Source: Sphagnum compactum (Eukaryota > Bryophyta > Sphagnopsida > Sphagnales). From it: a DNA stretch of 64,000 nt. The notes under the pieces are model-generated. The model was given only the letters and a program-made list of their open reading frames with translations, was not told the origin of the DNA and searched no databases. The stretch is from assembly GCA_965153455.1 (NCBI GenBank), contig OZ234495.1:6696001-6760000 (forward strand), read 5' to 3'. Of this stretch, positions 48,443 through 60,000 are shown piece after piece. A program made the position numbers and the translations under genes. Position 1 is the stretch's first letter. Every line of letters starts with the position of its first letter.

Positions 48443-48533
48443 GTTAGGGTTTGATGCTAATGTGGCCGTTGCATCAAGCCCTAAAACGTTAGGGTTTGAT
48501 GCTCGTGTGGCCGTTGCATCAAAACCCTAAAAC
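48443..48533. promoter_or_regulatory. Tandem pair of telo-box hairpins upstream of SmF
   Basis: Two 45-base units in tandem (48443-48487 and 48488-48533). Each is an inverted repeat: TTAGGGTTTGATGC on the left, GCATCAA(A/G)(A/C)CCCTAA on the right, with a 13-base loop. The arms are AAACCCTAA telo-boxes, which in plants often mark promoters of ribosomal and RNA-processing genes. They sit 113-203 bases before the SmF start codon, so they belong to its promoter or leader. Confidence 0.75.
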
Positions 48534-48645
48534 GTCCGCCATGGAAACATGTGGTATCGTTCCAGGTTGTCAAGTTGCGGCTGGCTGCGTCTCGAGAGCT
48601 TGAATTGGCGTCGGAAGTGCTGGTATTGCTCTCGGTTATTTAGCT

Positions 48646-50895
48646 ATGGCGGTAAGCTCTCTCACCGTTTTGAATTTTAAATCATTTCTTTTCTCGTGTT
48701 CACTCCTTTGTCGTCTTCTGTTTTTGCTGTTATGACGATCGTTTTGGAGTTTTGGAGAAAGCAAAAAAACCAAACTGCCAGAATGGTTTCGTTACGTATT
48801 TTGTTCTTGCATTTAGAGCTGTCGTAGCTGTGGTTATGGATGTCTAACGAGGGCTGATGTGATTGCAGACAGTTCCAGTAAACCCCAAGCCATTCTTGAA
48901 CGATTTGACAGGAAAACCTGTGATTGTGAAGCTCAAGTGGGGCATGGAGTACAAAGGTATCGTTTCTGCTCATTACATATGTTTAAGGATGAGTCCATTG
49001 CAGGTGAATCCTATTACTGTAGGTTGTTATGACCATTCTCACTGTGGAAAAAGACATTATGAAAGCTCACTATTTGTTATTCTCCTCGGAAGACCGTAAT
49101 GTCTTGCGGGTCATGAGATAAACGCTCTAATGCCTGAAGGGGGTTTGGTCTGTTGAATGTGAACATAGGGTATCTGGTCTCTGTGGACTCATATATGAAT
49201 CTCCAGGCAAGTGCAACTTCCCTTTCCATTGTAGGCGAGAAATATTTATGCACATATGGGGACAGTTGGGGCAGAAAAAGTCATGCTTCTTTCAAAGTTT
49301 GTTGGTGCAATTTTTAGGTTAGTGGGTTTATTTTATTTCACTGTATTTGCTTTGAGGTTTGATATGATCCCTCACTATTTGTTGGTTGTGATTATGTCCA
49401 GTTAGCAAGCACAGAGGAGTACGTGGATGGATCTTTCACTGGGAATTTAGGAGAGGTTCTTATCAGGTGAGTATCATCCATGTTTCTCCTTGTACTTCAG
49501 GTTTCCTGGTCTACGTGTTGGAATCCTTTTGACCTGCTTGCTTCTTTAAATTTCTTTGATGGACAGGTTCTGTGTTGTCATCCCTATTTTCCACTCAATA
49601 GGGCTTGCAGAAAGCCTCATATGTGAATTCATTCCGCCATGGCCCATGGGGAAACCCTGAAAACCATGTGCGAAACGCATGTACAACATGGATGATGTGC
49701 TTGTTGAGGAACTATCCATGAGCCTTTTGCAAGCCATCAAAGTATTATCCCTGCTAGATAGAAGAGGTTGCTACAGGTGCTTTAATGAAGAGCTTTATGT
49801 TCTGCAAGCTCTTTACGAAACTAATTGTCTTTAGTGCTTGGCATCTAAGTGCTCTATGTTTGGTAGGAGCTAGCCAGATCTAAGGGTAAAGTGCAGGTGC
49901 AGTGATGAAAAGCGTAATCTTGAAGAGCTTATATTCTGCAAGCTCTCCATGAAATTATTGTTAACGCTTGGCTTCTGAGCGCTGCTACTGTCACTTTTTG
50001 GAAAAAGACAACCACATGAATAAGAGAGAGTGGGTGCTGTGATGATAAGCGTAATCTTGAAGAGCTTATATTCTGCAAGCTCTCCATGAAATTATTGTTA
50101 ACGCTTGGCTTCTGAGTGCTGCTACTGTCGCTTTTTGGAAAAAGATAACCACAGGAATATGAGAGAGTGGGTGCTGTGATGATAAGCGTAATCTTGAAGA
50201 GCTTAGATTCTGCAAGCTCTCCATGAAATTACTGTTAACGCTTGGCTTCTGAGCGCCTCTCATATCAATTGTTGCACATGATTAAGAGAAGAGCAGGTTT
50301 CTTGCTGAGTTGCGTGTTTTCTAAAGTATCAGAAACTTTTGGATTTTGAGTGGTTCTGGTGCTTTTTGGTGACAGGCAGATGTAGGGGTTAAACAAGTAA
50401 AATGTGGTCAATAATTAGACAATGATATTAAAGATGCAAAGAGTAGGTTCTATTGATCTTGAAGAGCTTATATTCTGGAAGCTTTCTATGAATGAGTGCT
50501 TTGTGGCATCACAGGTGGGGAACATAAAAGGGTTGGAATCATGCTCTCTATTATGTAATCTTCCATAAAAGGTTGGAAGATTACATCTTCGATTGATTAG
50601 AAGTGTACGCCTAGTGTCTTCATCAGTAATGTCCAATAGACAGAGAGTAGGCCTACTGATGGACAGAGTAAAACTAAAGATGTTGAATTCCACATGCTCT
50701 CTATTATTTACAATGAGCTTCTAACTTCTGACTGCCATTCTGACTGCTTGCTCCCAATTTAATTTGATTTGCATTGAGTAGCAGCTGCAGAGGCATGGAA
50801 CTGAATGTGCCTAGATTTGCTGATGCAGGTGCAATAATGTGCTTTATCTGCGCGGTGTCCCTGAAGATGAAGATGCTATTGAAGATGACGAGTGA
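48646..50895 (+). CDS. SmF: Small nuclear ribonucleoprotein F (SmF)
   Basis: Core Sm ring protein of U1, U2, U4 and U5 snRNPs, acting in the spliceosome. Five exons: 48646-48651, 48869-48956, 49169-49206, 49402-49466 and 50829-50895. They give 87 residues, the normal size, starting [20 protein letters not shown]. Sm1 covers about residues 16-47 ([20 protein letters not shown] then MNLQ) and Sm2 about 63-76 ([14 protein letters not shown]). The C-terminus is acidic ([10 protein letters not shown]). The first coding exon is only ATGGCG. Intron 3 uses a consensus GC donor (CAG|GCAAGT), which is the only site that keeps phase with the conserved NLQ-LAS joint. Intron 4 is 1362 bases and carries the snoRNA-like tandem array, so the gene may be a snoRNA host. 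Identification is certain. Confidence 0.97.
49770..49860 (+). repeat. Degenerate first unit of the SmF intron 4 array
   Basis: GAAGAGCTTTATGTTCTGCAAGCTCT at 49787 lies 135 bases before the matching words of the first good unit. The C-box position reads TTAATGA and the D-box position CTAA, and the guide word is broken (AGTGCTTGGCAT). It is probably a dead copy. Confidence 0.6.
49897..49982 (+). ncRNA. Candidate box C/D snoRNA, copy 1
   Basis: An 86-base unit in SmF intron 4. Outer stem GTGC/GCGC (49897-49900 with 49979-49982), C box TGATGA (49903-49908), D box CTGA (49975-49978), a C'-like ATGAAA, and a D'-like CTGC in a GAGCTT/AAGCTC stem. The bases before the D box, AACGCTTGGCT, are complementary over 11 bases to AGCCAAGCGTT. 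I remember that word from the conserved plant 25S rRNA segment just after the peptidyl-transferase GGGATAACTGGCTTGTGGC. By the +5 rule the target would be the second C of AGCC. Box spacing and length are typical. The guide match is from memory and unchecked. Confidence 0.68.
50034..50119 (+). ncRNA. Candidate box C/D snoRNA, copy 2
   Basis: Exactly 137 bases after copy 1 and nearly identical inside. Stem GTGC/GTGC (G:U wobbles), C box TGATGA (50040-50045), D box CTGA (50112-50115), same AACGCTTGGCT guide. The change GCGC to GTGC in the stem keeps pairing. Confidence 0.68.
50171..50256 (+). ncRNA. Candidate box C/D snoRNA, copy 3
   Basis: 137 bases after copy 2. Stem GTGC/GCGC, C box TGATGA (50177-50182), D box CTGA (50249-50252), same guide word. 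The unit sequence after the D box differs from copies 1 and 2, so this is the end of the regular array. A further weak copy, with GAAGAGCTTATATTCTGG at 50461, has lost its boxes. Confidence 0.68.
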
Positions 50896-53497
50896 GCTAC
50901 ACTGGCCTTCGTTTCTCACAGGGCAGCTGCTTCCTGTCATTTTTGTCTTCCAATTATCATAGTGCTGCAGGCATTTCACTGGTGAAAGCATTCTGGCTAT
51001 GGTGTGATCTGCTTCTCCCAGTTTTCATGGTATGATAGAAAGACTTTCCATATGTAGCACGGTCTCATTTACACTGGAAGATGTATTATCACTTCTGTGC
51101 TTGCTTTGGGCTTGATTTTAAAAACCATTTGAGGCAACAGATTCACTTGTAAAAATGTATTGGGTCTTTTTTGACAATGTTGATAACTATTTTAAGTATG
51201 AAGGGAAGGTGCCATTGTAATATGGTGAAATGGTTGAAGTTGGTGACAACTGGTATTGAACTCTGATTGGGGTTCTATGTGATTTTGTTAGTTGCCTGCA
51301 AGTTGATGGGTGGATATAAAATCTGGAGGCATTGAAATGCTTGATGAGATCTAATGTATGTCAGGCAAGTTGAACCTGTTCTGCCATGGGTTAACGTGTT
51401 AGGAGATACCCATAAATCCGGTGGGGATTGACACATCTTGCACTTTTGATTAGGTGCAAAAGGGGTGGCCTGATGAAGGTTATTGATTTTGACCTTGACC
51501 ATGCCAGAATTATTAAGTGACACTATTTTCTTATTCTATGTCTTCTTTGAGTCTCTCCTGGCAGATGAATGGCTGCAAAGCTGTGCTGTATATGTGCAAG
51601 GGACGAAGCTTTAGAGTGCTGCTAACGGACAGGATTTGAGTTGCATCCAATCAGATCCTATGTCTATGGAAGAATCTCTTCAGTTTCTTCTGAATTATGC
51701 AGATACTGGTAGGGCTTGATTTTGTTATATGGACAGTCAGGGTTTTGCTGCTGTAGATTGGTTTGTTTTCAGCTCACCTTTTTTGGACACATAGTGACCT
51801 ATTTTTGGACATGCTGTTAGCAAATGTTTTTTTTAATCTCTCCCTTCAATCTGGTCATGTACTGTGAATTTATATATTTTTATTCTTTTCCATTTTTTTC
51901 CCTGTTATGACCCTTTTTTTGGACATCCTGTGTGGAAATATTTTTTTTCCTCTCTCCTCAATCCTGTCATAAGTGTCCTATATGTATTTTAGTTCATTTC
52001 CAAGCAACCTTGAGCTTGTCCAAGCTTATTAGTACCTTTTCCTTATATCATTCTTCAGCATCATGAATTGGCAGTCAAAGCCATTGTGCATTAAACCTCC
52101 TCGAAAGAGGTCCTGAGCCACTAGACAATGAAATCTTTTTTGAAGATACTATTCAATCTAAATGTGCCGGAGCTTCATGAGCTCTACACAAACCCGAGTG
52201 TTATTTGGAAACATCGACAGGCTTCATAAGCTTTACACTTTACCTTACTGTTGCTTGGAAACAACTACAGGCTTCATTGTCTAGCCCTCTGCTGAATGTG
52301 TTGAGGGGTTAACGGTTGTAGTTATTTACCTGGTATGGTGTGTAGTTTTCATCTGGTGTAGATTTTGAGGAATGTCCAACCTGGTGTTCCCATCAGCTAT
52401 GAGTTCCTTTTTTTAGGAAATTTATGGGCACATTTCCTGTTTTCACCTGTTCCTGATTTTGAGTTTAAACTTGCAATTTCATTCATTATGGCAATTTTTG
52501 GGAACTTAATGGTTCTTTTCCTCGTTGAACTGTTCCTGATTTAAACTTACCATTTTGTGAAGATAAGATGTGTGTGCATTGCTGCTGCACACATGCCATA
52601 TGCTAAACAATCTTTTTACAAGGAACTTAACTTGTCCACTAAATCAGCAAGACCATAGATGCCAAAAAACCATCACCATTGTGGTCCTAACAAAGTGCTG
52701 TGTAATCCTTGGTAACATAACCCTTGAGGACAATTTAGCCCCAACCAATGAGTACTTGGACTATGATCCTTTGATCTACATCTAAACCCAATTGGATTGA
52801 GCATAGATTTCTGACACGTTTCCATGTCATTTTAGGTCTGAAGTTTGCTCCTTTCACCTCTAGAACTGGACCCTAGGAAACTAATCATGTTACTAATCAT
52901 GGTTTGAGAAGGTGGGACTGAAAACGCTCTCTGCAGTATCGACCAGAAAAGCTATGGCAGGGAGCAGTTGAGAGGTTTAAAAACAAAGTATTTTGCACAG
53001 TTTCAATCCACGAAACTAGAAGTACTAACTTGAAAGCACAGTAAGGACCATTTCACTGTGCACCAATATGTCTTTGGAATGTTATATAGTATTGGAATCT
53101 GATGTCCTTTGTCGCTTCTCGATTGGCTCCCCTACATAAATAAGAGAAACAAAGAAGGTCTCCCCGTCAGTCTGAGAATTTATATATGGTATGCAAGTTC
53201 ACATTACTCAAATGTCAACAATGTGTCTGTACAGAGTAGGATGATTCCTTCTCATATTCTAATTGAGCAAAAGCAAGAACAAATGTTCAATTTGGATGAT
53301 TCACTAACAAGTACCATATTTTAGGGTCAGCTGGCCACATACTTTTCCCACTGAGTATAAGTTATCATTTTAATTACATGTGGAAACTGGGAGGTGGATA
53401 GTGGATACCAAAGGTGACCAGCCTTTTGGTAGCCACCACCTAGTTCTAATATTCTGGTATTGCAGATGGAGCTTAAAGCACCTAGAAGAAGAATTTC
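50896..53497. other. Intergenic between SmF and the THEP1-like gene
   Basis: SmF 3' UTR then non-coding DNA. It holds small local duplications: TTTTTGGACAT-CTGT with T-rich tails near 51798 and 51908, and GCTTCAT-AGCT-TACAC with TTGGAAACA at 52172 and 52221 (period about 49, with a stub at 52271). No supported gene. Confidence 0.45.
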
Positions 53498-56400
53498 TTA
53501 CCCACCGTGCTCATGAAAACTGACAGCGTAAGGAGACATGGAACTGCAGGCAAACTCTGGTGATGATGCTCGGCTTGAGATCTCAACGGGAGAAGTGCTA
53601 GGTGCACCGCTAACACTAGCAGAGCTCACTATATTCATCAAAAGAGCTTCCACTTGTAAGGCAGTGGCATCACGGTTTGACTTTGTCAGGGTCAGAATTG
53701 CTGCAGAGAAACAAACTCATATAGTTAGATGAACCAGCTTTAAGAACACAGAAGTGAAGCAGAATAATAATGCTGCCTGCTAATCCCTCAGACTAAGAGT
53801 TCTCTCATATGTGTGGCTAGTCTAGCAGGACTCTTTTCTACATGCTGCAAAAGAGGCAGACAATTTCATCATTGGCAGCAAACAGAAGTCCTGAAGGTCC
53901 CCGCACCAGGAATGAATGATTGAGCTACTGAACACCATTATGGCTAAGTTGGGGATTTTGCATAAAATCTAACTGCATATAAAGGGGTAAGCACTAACAC
54001 TAAGCTATCAGTCTGATGCTGAGAGAAGTTTCATTTACATTCCAGCTGCAACTCATTGAAAATGCACAATGTAGATTTTTGAACCTGTGTCAGACCGTTG
54101 CTTAATAGCTTCAACAAATGGCAAATCGTGGCCATATCGACATGCGGGCAGTGATCCAAACACCTGCACCACCTCACCCAATTTGCTTACTCTTATGAGT
54201 GTGATAAATTCAACTAGAGTAATAATCACAAACCATTTGTTAGCCATTACTGAAGACAATGGCAAACAAGACAGCTTCAGAGTCTCACAGCCACATTTGG
54301 GGAAGCGAGCAAGGCCATAAGTGCATCCTTGAAGAGCTCACTTTGCAGCTCCATACGTCCCACCTACACCACAGAGATGAAAATAATTCTAGTCTTGAAT
54401 TGAGAGCTACACTTGAATTAAAAACAGAAGACTTTACACTGTTAATGTGGCTATGGTGGCAGATCATAGTAGGTGTCGCAAGATTCACAAACCTCATCAA
54501 TAACGTGTAACTTGATGTCGTTGCTCGGTTTCAGCAATGGCAGGACCAATCTCTCAAAGGCCTCCATGGCAAAGTAGTACTTCCCAACCTGGATTTGCAA
54601 AACACATTGATTTTAGAGTTAAGGATTAATAGTCCTCAGCCAGTATTCGTGTTGCATCAGAATAGAGGCCACAATCATGCTGGAAAAGTTGCATATGGCT
54701 CAATCTCAAAGATTGGAACCTGGCAAAGTTGCATTATCAGAATCACTGCACATTTCAAGAGTGGCAAGTGCTTAACAAAATATTTTTGTCACTAGATTAA
54801 AAAACTGTGGAGATGTTCACTTATATGCTGTGGTAAGGAAAATTGGTGTGGTGCAGTTGTACAAAGTACATATCAGGTAGATGACTACTAACAGCGTCAT
54901 GAAGTCAAATGGAGCTCCTACAGGATATTTGGTTAGCTACAAGAGTCAAAAGATCAGCAAAAGACATACATTTCCACTTCTGACAAAATAAATGTCACAC
55001 ACACAAAGTAACAAGAGATATAAGGGACAAATTCACCTTAGGACCACACCCTCTTCGCAACCTAGACAGGGGTGCACACTCTCCTGACAGTGATTCTGCA
55101 TAAGACATACATAAGTGTTCAAACAAGTTTGGATGTCAAATAATTAACCTTGCTGTGCCCAACAAAGTTTTGAAAAATTCACAAAAATTATGTGGTGAAC
55201 TGGTCTGCAGACTCACCTATGTCCAGCCCAATCTTTTCACCTGTTCTAGGATTTCGTGCTTCAAGAGTGTAAAATCCAGCTATCATGTCCTTTGGCAACT
55301 TCTTCACTGCATTCAACACCAGTCTGCATTCAACCCATTTCCAAATCAGCAGATGTGTTGTGATGTCATCCATTGCAACCACAGGGCTGGCTTGCACCTT
55401 CAAATCAATCAATTTCCTGCCATTACAATGTTTGCCAAAACATGACCACCACAAGGTTTTGGTCATGTGAGTTACCTCATCTAGTGAAAGTCTGGGAAAC
55501 TTCCAAGTCCTTAAACAGCTACAGCACCTCAGGTAAACTTTCAAAAATTTACAAAACTGAGAGGAAACCTCCCTGATTTCTTATCCCTCTCTTTACATCT
55601 TGGTGATGCCCAAGAAGTACTAAATCTAAAATGTAACTCTGCAGCCGAGAAGGATTCCAAGGAAGGACGCTTACGAAGTCTTTCCCACACCTGCAAAAAA
55701 GCCACATCCAGATCCCCAAACCACAAACAAGAATGTCTGTGAAAACCTGTTCCTATGTACTATAGACGAAAAAAAACTCAGGATCTTGACCATCGGAGCA
55801 TTCTTCCAATTTCCAGAAGGAGGGGAAAAATGAACCACCGCTCAACCTCCTCCTCACTTCTCATTCAACAGAAAGACTACAGATTCAGATAAATATAACT
55901 TGACATCTGGAGATGCATTCAGTCAGGGTTCTGTATATTGTCAAAGTGTTCTTTTCAAAAGATAGAAAGTGAAGATCACAGGTCAAGAATGTTCACAGCA
56001 AGAACATTTTCAATGCAAACATTGTTTTCAATCCACAACGGTTGTGTTCAACTGAACTTCAATTTTGATAAGACCTGCAGGTTCTGATGGCCAGCACATA
56101 AATTCCAACAATGCCTATTGATTGTTCTTCTGTCCTGCTTCTTAGAAGCCTTCATTTACATTCAAAACTGCAGAATTCACACCAGGAATACCTACTTGCT
56201 TTGCACAGAGAAGAAGTACGTTTCCTTCCAAGTGTTTTTCCAAATGCATACACTCTTGAGTTGTTTGGCACATCTTCTTTGAAGTAGGGACCTCTGTACC
56301 TGCCTCAAGCATACTGTTGGAGAACAGTATTGCTGTCTGTAATTGTGCATTCTAAGATTATTTTGTGGCCAGAACAGTGGAGAATCATTTAATTCTTTTT

Positions 56401-56887
56401 CTCCATTTATTATTGTCCTTCGTCCTATCCTGTAAACAGTATATGACGAGAAACAAAAGCTGCTCTTTCTTCTACACATTGTGATCGTGTTCTTGAAACA
56501 CAGAACAAACAGTCATGTAGGATATTACGAGAAACAAAAGCTGCTCTTTCTTCTACACATTGTGATCATCTTCTTGAAACACAGAACAAGTGTTATATCA
56601 AGGAATTTGACACGACAGGCTAAAACTTCGCAGCAAGGCAGCAGCAGCGGAGAGGGAGAGAGAGAGAGAGAGAGAGTCAAAGACGAAATGCAGAAGAATT
56701 GCGTAGTGAGGAGGATACATACATACATAGAGGCATGCATGCAAAAGAGGAGAAAGAAGGCAAAAACCAAACCAAAAAATAAATAAATTCCTGTACCGGG
56801 CTGGCCAGTTACAAAGACATTGATGGCAGAAGACGCTGGCGGTTCCAAGTCTTCGACGCTACGCGCCAGTGCTTCAGCTCCTACCAT
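53498..56887 (-). CDS. THEP1-type nucleoside-triphosphatase (NTPase_1 family)
   Basis: P-loop enzyme of the THEP1/NTPCR family, which hydrolyses nucleoside tri- and diphosphates in vitro. Eight exons, right to left: 56797-56887, 55675-55690, 55217-55323, 55037-55095, 54493-54588, 54289-54363, 54085-54163 and 53498-53700. They give 241 residues. Walker A is GQPGVGKTS at 28-36, Walker B VIDE at 120-123 followed by VGRMEL, and between them the typical GFYTLEARN strand and VGKYYFAMEAFERLVLPLL. The C-terminus holds ILTLTKSNRDATAL and a Ser-rich tail of about 40 residues, longer than in other members. Exon 2 is a 16-base micro-exon (GTGTGGGAAAGACTTC) that supplies VGKTS of the P-loop; with it all phases fit, without it the P-loop and frame are lost. 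The start is the only suitable ATG before the conserved NVFVTG strand. In vivo role unknown. Confidence 0.9.
56655..56677. repeat. (GA)n microsatellite in intron 1 of the THEP1-like gene
   Basis: About 11 GA units, in the plus-strand sense, close to the donor side of intron 1. The flanking 56425-56590 holds a direct duplication of about 65 bases (ACGAGAAACAAAAGCTGCTC at 56447 and 56528). Confidence 0.8.
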
Positions 56888-57039
56888 CACCTTTCACTGC
56901 TTCTGCTGGACCTCGTACCCTCTCTCTATTTTCTCACTCGTCCGTCCGAGTCCCTGTCTCTTCAGTTGTTCTTCCTCTTATTTCTCATGAATTCTAGTCT
57001 CACACGTCTCCTGAATTCTTGTTGGCTTCAAGCTGTTTT

Positions 57040-57076
57040 CCGTCTCTGTGCGTGTGTGTCTCTCTCGCTGTCTCTG

Positions 57077-57109
<33 letters not shown>

Positions 57110-57115
57110 CTCTCT
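57040..57115. repeat. (TCTG)n / (TC)n tract upstream of the THEP1-like gene
   Basis: Mixed GTGT, TCTC and TCTG repeats 150-230 bases before the start codon on the minus strand (read there as CAGA/GAGA). Probably in the 5' leader or core promoter. Confidence 0.8.
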
Positions 57116-57299
57116 TTGGAAATGAACAATGCGGGAATTTGTCAAGTGCAAAAAAATGCAGTCGAGATCGCTGAGCGCAACGACCAAAGTACCGAGCGCC
57201 CACGGCTCCCGAAGCTGACTAGGAAGAGGAAACGCGCGCTTTGCAGCGTCATTCCGCGGCAGAACGAACGTTAGTGGTGGTGCCTAGTAGACACCTCTG

Positions 57300-59249
57300 T
57301 ACAGTTCCACCACAATTGCGTGGAAGTTCCTCCTCTAAACAACTGAGCATTCCAGCTCTTTCAGGTACCGATTCCAAGCCAGAACATCCCAACCAGTTTC
57401 CGCGTTTTACGGTCCAAAAGTCAAGGCTAGAATATACTCCACCCACCTACCGACTCCTTTAGAGTGGGAGGGATCTGACTAGGGTTTAGGGTTTAAGCCT
57501 ATCTTATTATCTTACACCTAAAGCCCCTCCTCCCTCTCTTAGTTAATATAATAGGGAGTACCCGGAACTTCAGTTTCCTTTTTTGGCATTTTTGTTTGTA
57601 GCCAAAATGGTGATCATCTCTAGTATGTAGGAAGAATGTAGAAAAAAAATGGCTATCATCTCCACCAAGATTTAGCCAAATATGCCAATAAATTAGAAAT
57701 AAAGTACAAATTTTTTAATGATCATTTTTGACTGCACAAATGAAACCCAAGTATACAAAATCTGGTGGTTTATTTTTTTTTTACTATTTTTTTCCTTTTT
57801 CTTTTCTCCCATTTCCGGTAGAAAACCTCCAATAATTTCACCAACGGGGGCGGAAGAACCTTTCCCCTTTTACGCCTCATGACCTTGTTATGTTTAAGTT
57901 CAAGCCTAATATTACCTAACTTCCTTTTTTAATACCTACTCTTTTATCCTTATAACTATCTCATTCAATTTTGTAATAACTATTTTTTAGTCTTTATAAC
58001 TATTTTACCCCTTTTTCTTACCCACCAACATGGATATGAAAAGATAAATTAACGTGTGCCTTTTTCATGTCCATGATATTTAATATATTGATTAAAATTA
58101 AAATTAAATAAATAATGATGAATTATTGATATTTATATTGATTAAAATTAAATTTGAAGTTGACATAAGTAACGATGAATTATTGATAATCATATTGAAA
58201 CATAATAAGAAAGAAAATCAATGAGAAATTGATTTCACATTGTGGTGAAATTTTAAAAACATTAAATATTAAAATTCATTGGTTTTTGGGAATCTTAGTA
58301 TTGTCCAAAGTTTCCATATATGTACATTATTTTGTCAGATTTTTTTGCTACTTAGGCAAAAAGAGAAAATTTGTTATGGATGGTTGTCTCCATTTTTTAA
58401 TGGATGATTTTCATTTAGTCTCTACATCACAAAATTTGAAAACAAATAAATCATCAAGCCACTTATGGCTCCATATTTTTATGAACATTCTTTTATGGTT
58501 TTTTTAATGTAACAATTTCATAAAAATGACTCCATCCTTTTATGAACAACTTTTTATAAGGATGTTCTAAATATATATATTTGATGAAAAATAGAAATTG
58601 AGAAAAAGTGAAATTTGCGGGTTTTTATCACCAAATTTTGGAGAAAAAAAGAAAAGAAAGAAATCCCAAAGAATTTTATGTTCGGTGTTGTAGTTAGCAA
58701 ACAATATAGAAGGGTGCTTAAATTGTTCCACTTTCATATCTTGTTTATAGCCCAATTTGGCTAAATCTTGTTATGGAGGATCACCGCTTCGACTACACCA
58801 CAAAATTAGAAAGAGAGAAACACTAATCATACCATTTAAAAAAAAATTACCCTACATAAAAATAAAATAAAATGGACCAAAGAAAACCAAAAAAGATGGA
58901 AAAGAACATTTTCCTCTTTTCTTGGAAAAAAAAATTTTTTGATAAAAAAAAGTGCCTTTGATTCACTAATTTCAGTGATTGACCCATGTGGTGACATTTG
59001 ATTGGGTCCTTTTAATTTACACTATTGTAGTACCTTGGACAGCTTCAATACTAATTATATCATTTTGTAAAAATCTTGAATTATTTAAATTTTAAATAAT
59101 TTTAAATTTTAAATAATTTTAAATTTTAAATTTTAAATAATTTAAAATTTAAAATTTAAAATAAAAATAAAAAATAAAAGAAAACCTCTTTCAAAGAACA
59201 AACTTTGTGAAAGAAAATAGAGAAAATAGTGAGGATGGAAAATGAATTA
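57300..59249. other. Intergenic, becoming strongly AT-rich
   Basis: A telo-box word (GGGTTTAGGGTTT) lies at 57483. 59090-59165 is an AT-only palindromic patch built from AATTTTAAAT words. No gene supported. Confidence 0.45.
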
Positions 59250-59490
59250 ACTCCCACCAGTGCACCATCAAGGAAGGATGAATGGTAAGTGGTCATGAAA
59301 CAGTTTTCTGTTGGGTTCCCAGTTCCGTAGCTAACCATAGTGGTTAGCTCGGTTGCTTTTTTCCTTTTAACCTGCCTACTAACAACCCACAAGCAAGTTG
59401 TTAGTAGGTAGGTAATAAAAAACAGCCCTACTACTTACCATGTATAAACCATCTACGTAGCTAGTATAGTTACCTATTTACGTACCTACC
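59250..59490 (-). repeat. Interspersed repeat, copy B (inverted relative to copy A)
   Basis: The reverse complement aligns with 44385-44605. It contains its own hairpin: ACCTGCCTACTAACAA and TTGTTAGTAGGTAGGT (59371-59414), one mismatch in 16, loop CCCACAAGCAAG. Likely a non-autonomous element of the same family as copy A. Confidence 0.75.
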
Positions 59491-59619
59491 TACCTATGCA
59501 TGAGACCTATTTTCTTACAGAATTGGTTACTAAGGTGAAACCAAATAATTAACTTAGTTGAGGTTCATCCACAACGGAGTAATAACAGGCATTCAGTGGA
59601 TGGTGCGCTGGTGGGTGAT

Positions 59620-59992
59620 AGCATCTCCACGGTTGCTCAGTATGGGACTCCAGACTTATTGCGAAAAAGTCAAAATGTGCCGGTTTAGATCAGGAAATTG
59701 GTTTTTTTTCTGCACCAAATTCGTGCAGCTTGCCGGGGCTGGTAAATGGGGGCAACACAATTGTGCACCTCCAAAAAAGAGTGGAATACATTGGACCTGA
59801 CTGTGCGGCTCAGTATTTCTGATTGGTCCATCATAATGATTGGCCCATGTGGTTTGCTATTAGTAGTTCCCACGTATTTGCAGTTCCAGTTACAGTTTGA
59901 TTGGTGGGGTTGCCAAATATAAAACAGCTAAACTTAGACATTAAATTTTATTATCCAGAGTGACAGACATACTGAGCATCGGTGGAGATGCT
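59620..59992. mobile_element. MITE-like element with 25-bp terminal inverted repeats
   Basis: Left end AGCATCTCCACGGTTGCTCA.. (59620-59644) and right end (59968-59992) are inverted copies with 2 mismatches in 25. The 373-base body has no coding capacity. AGCATCTCCA-type ends are familiar from plant non-autonomous DNA transposons. I could not find a clear target-site duplication. Confidence 0.72.
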
Positions 59993-60000
59993 CTAACAGG

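Noticed and set aside
49770-50480. CRISPR-like reading of the 137-base repeats
   Set aside because: Repeats are direct, long and without unique spacers, in a eukaryotic intron. The C and D boxes explain them better.
53538-53732. Plus-strand 64-codon open frame
   Set aside because: Antisense shadow of the last THEP1 exon, which carries the conserved LTLTKSNRDA block on the minus strand.
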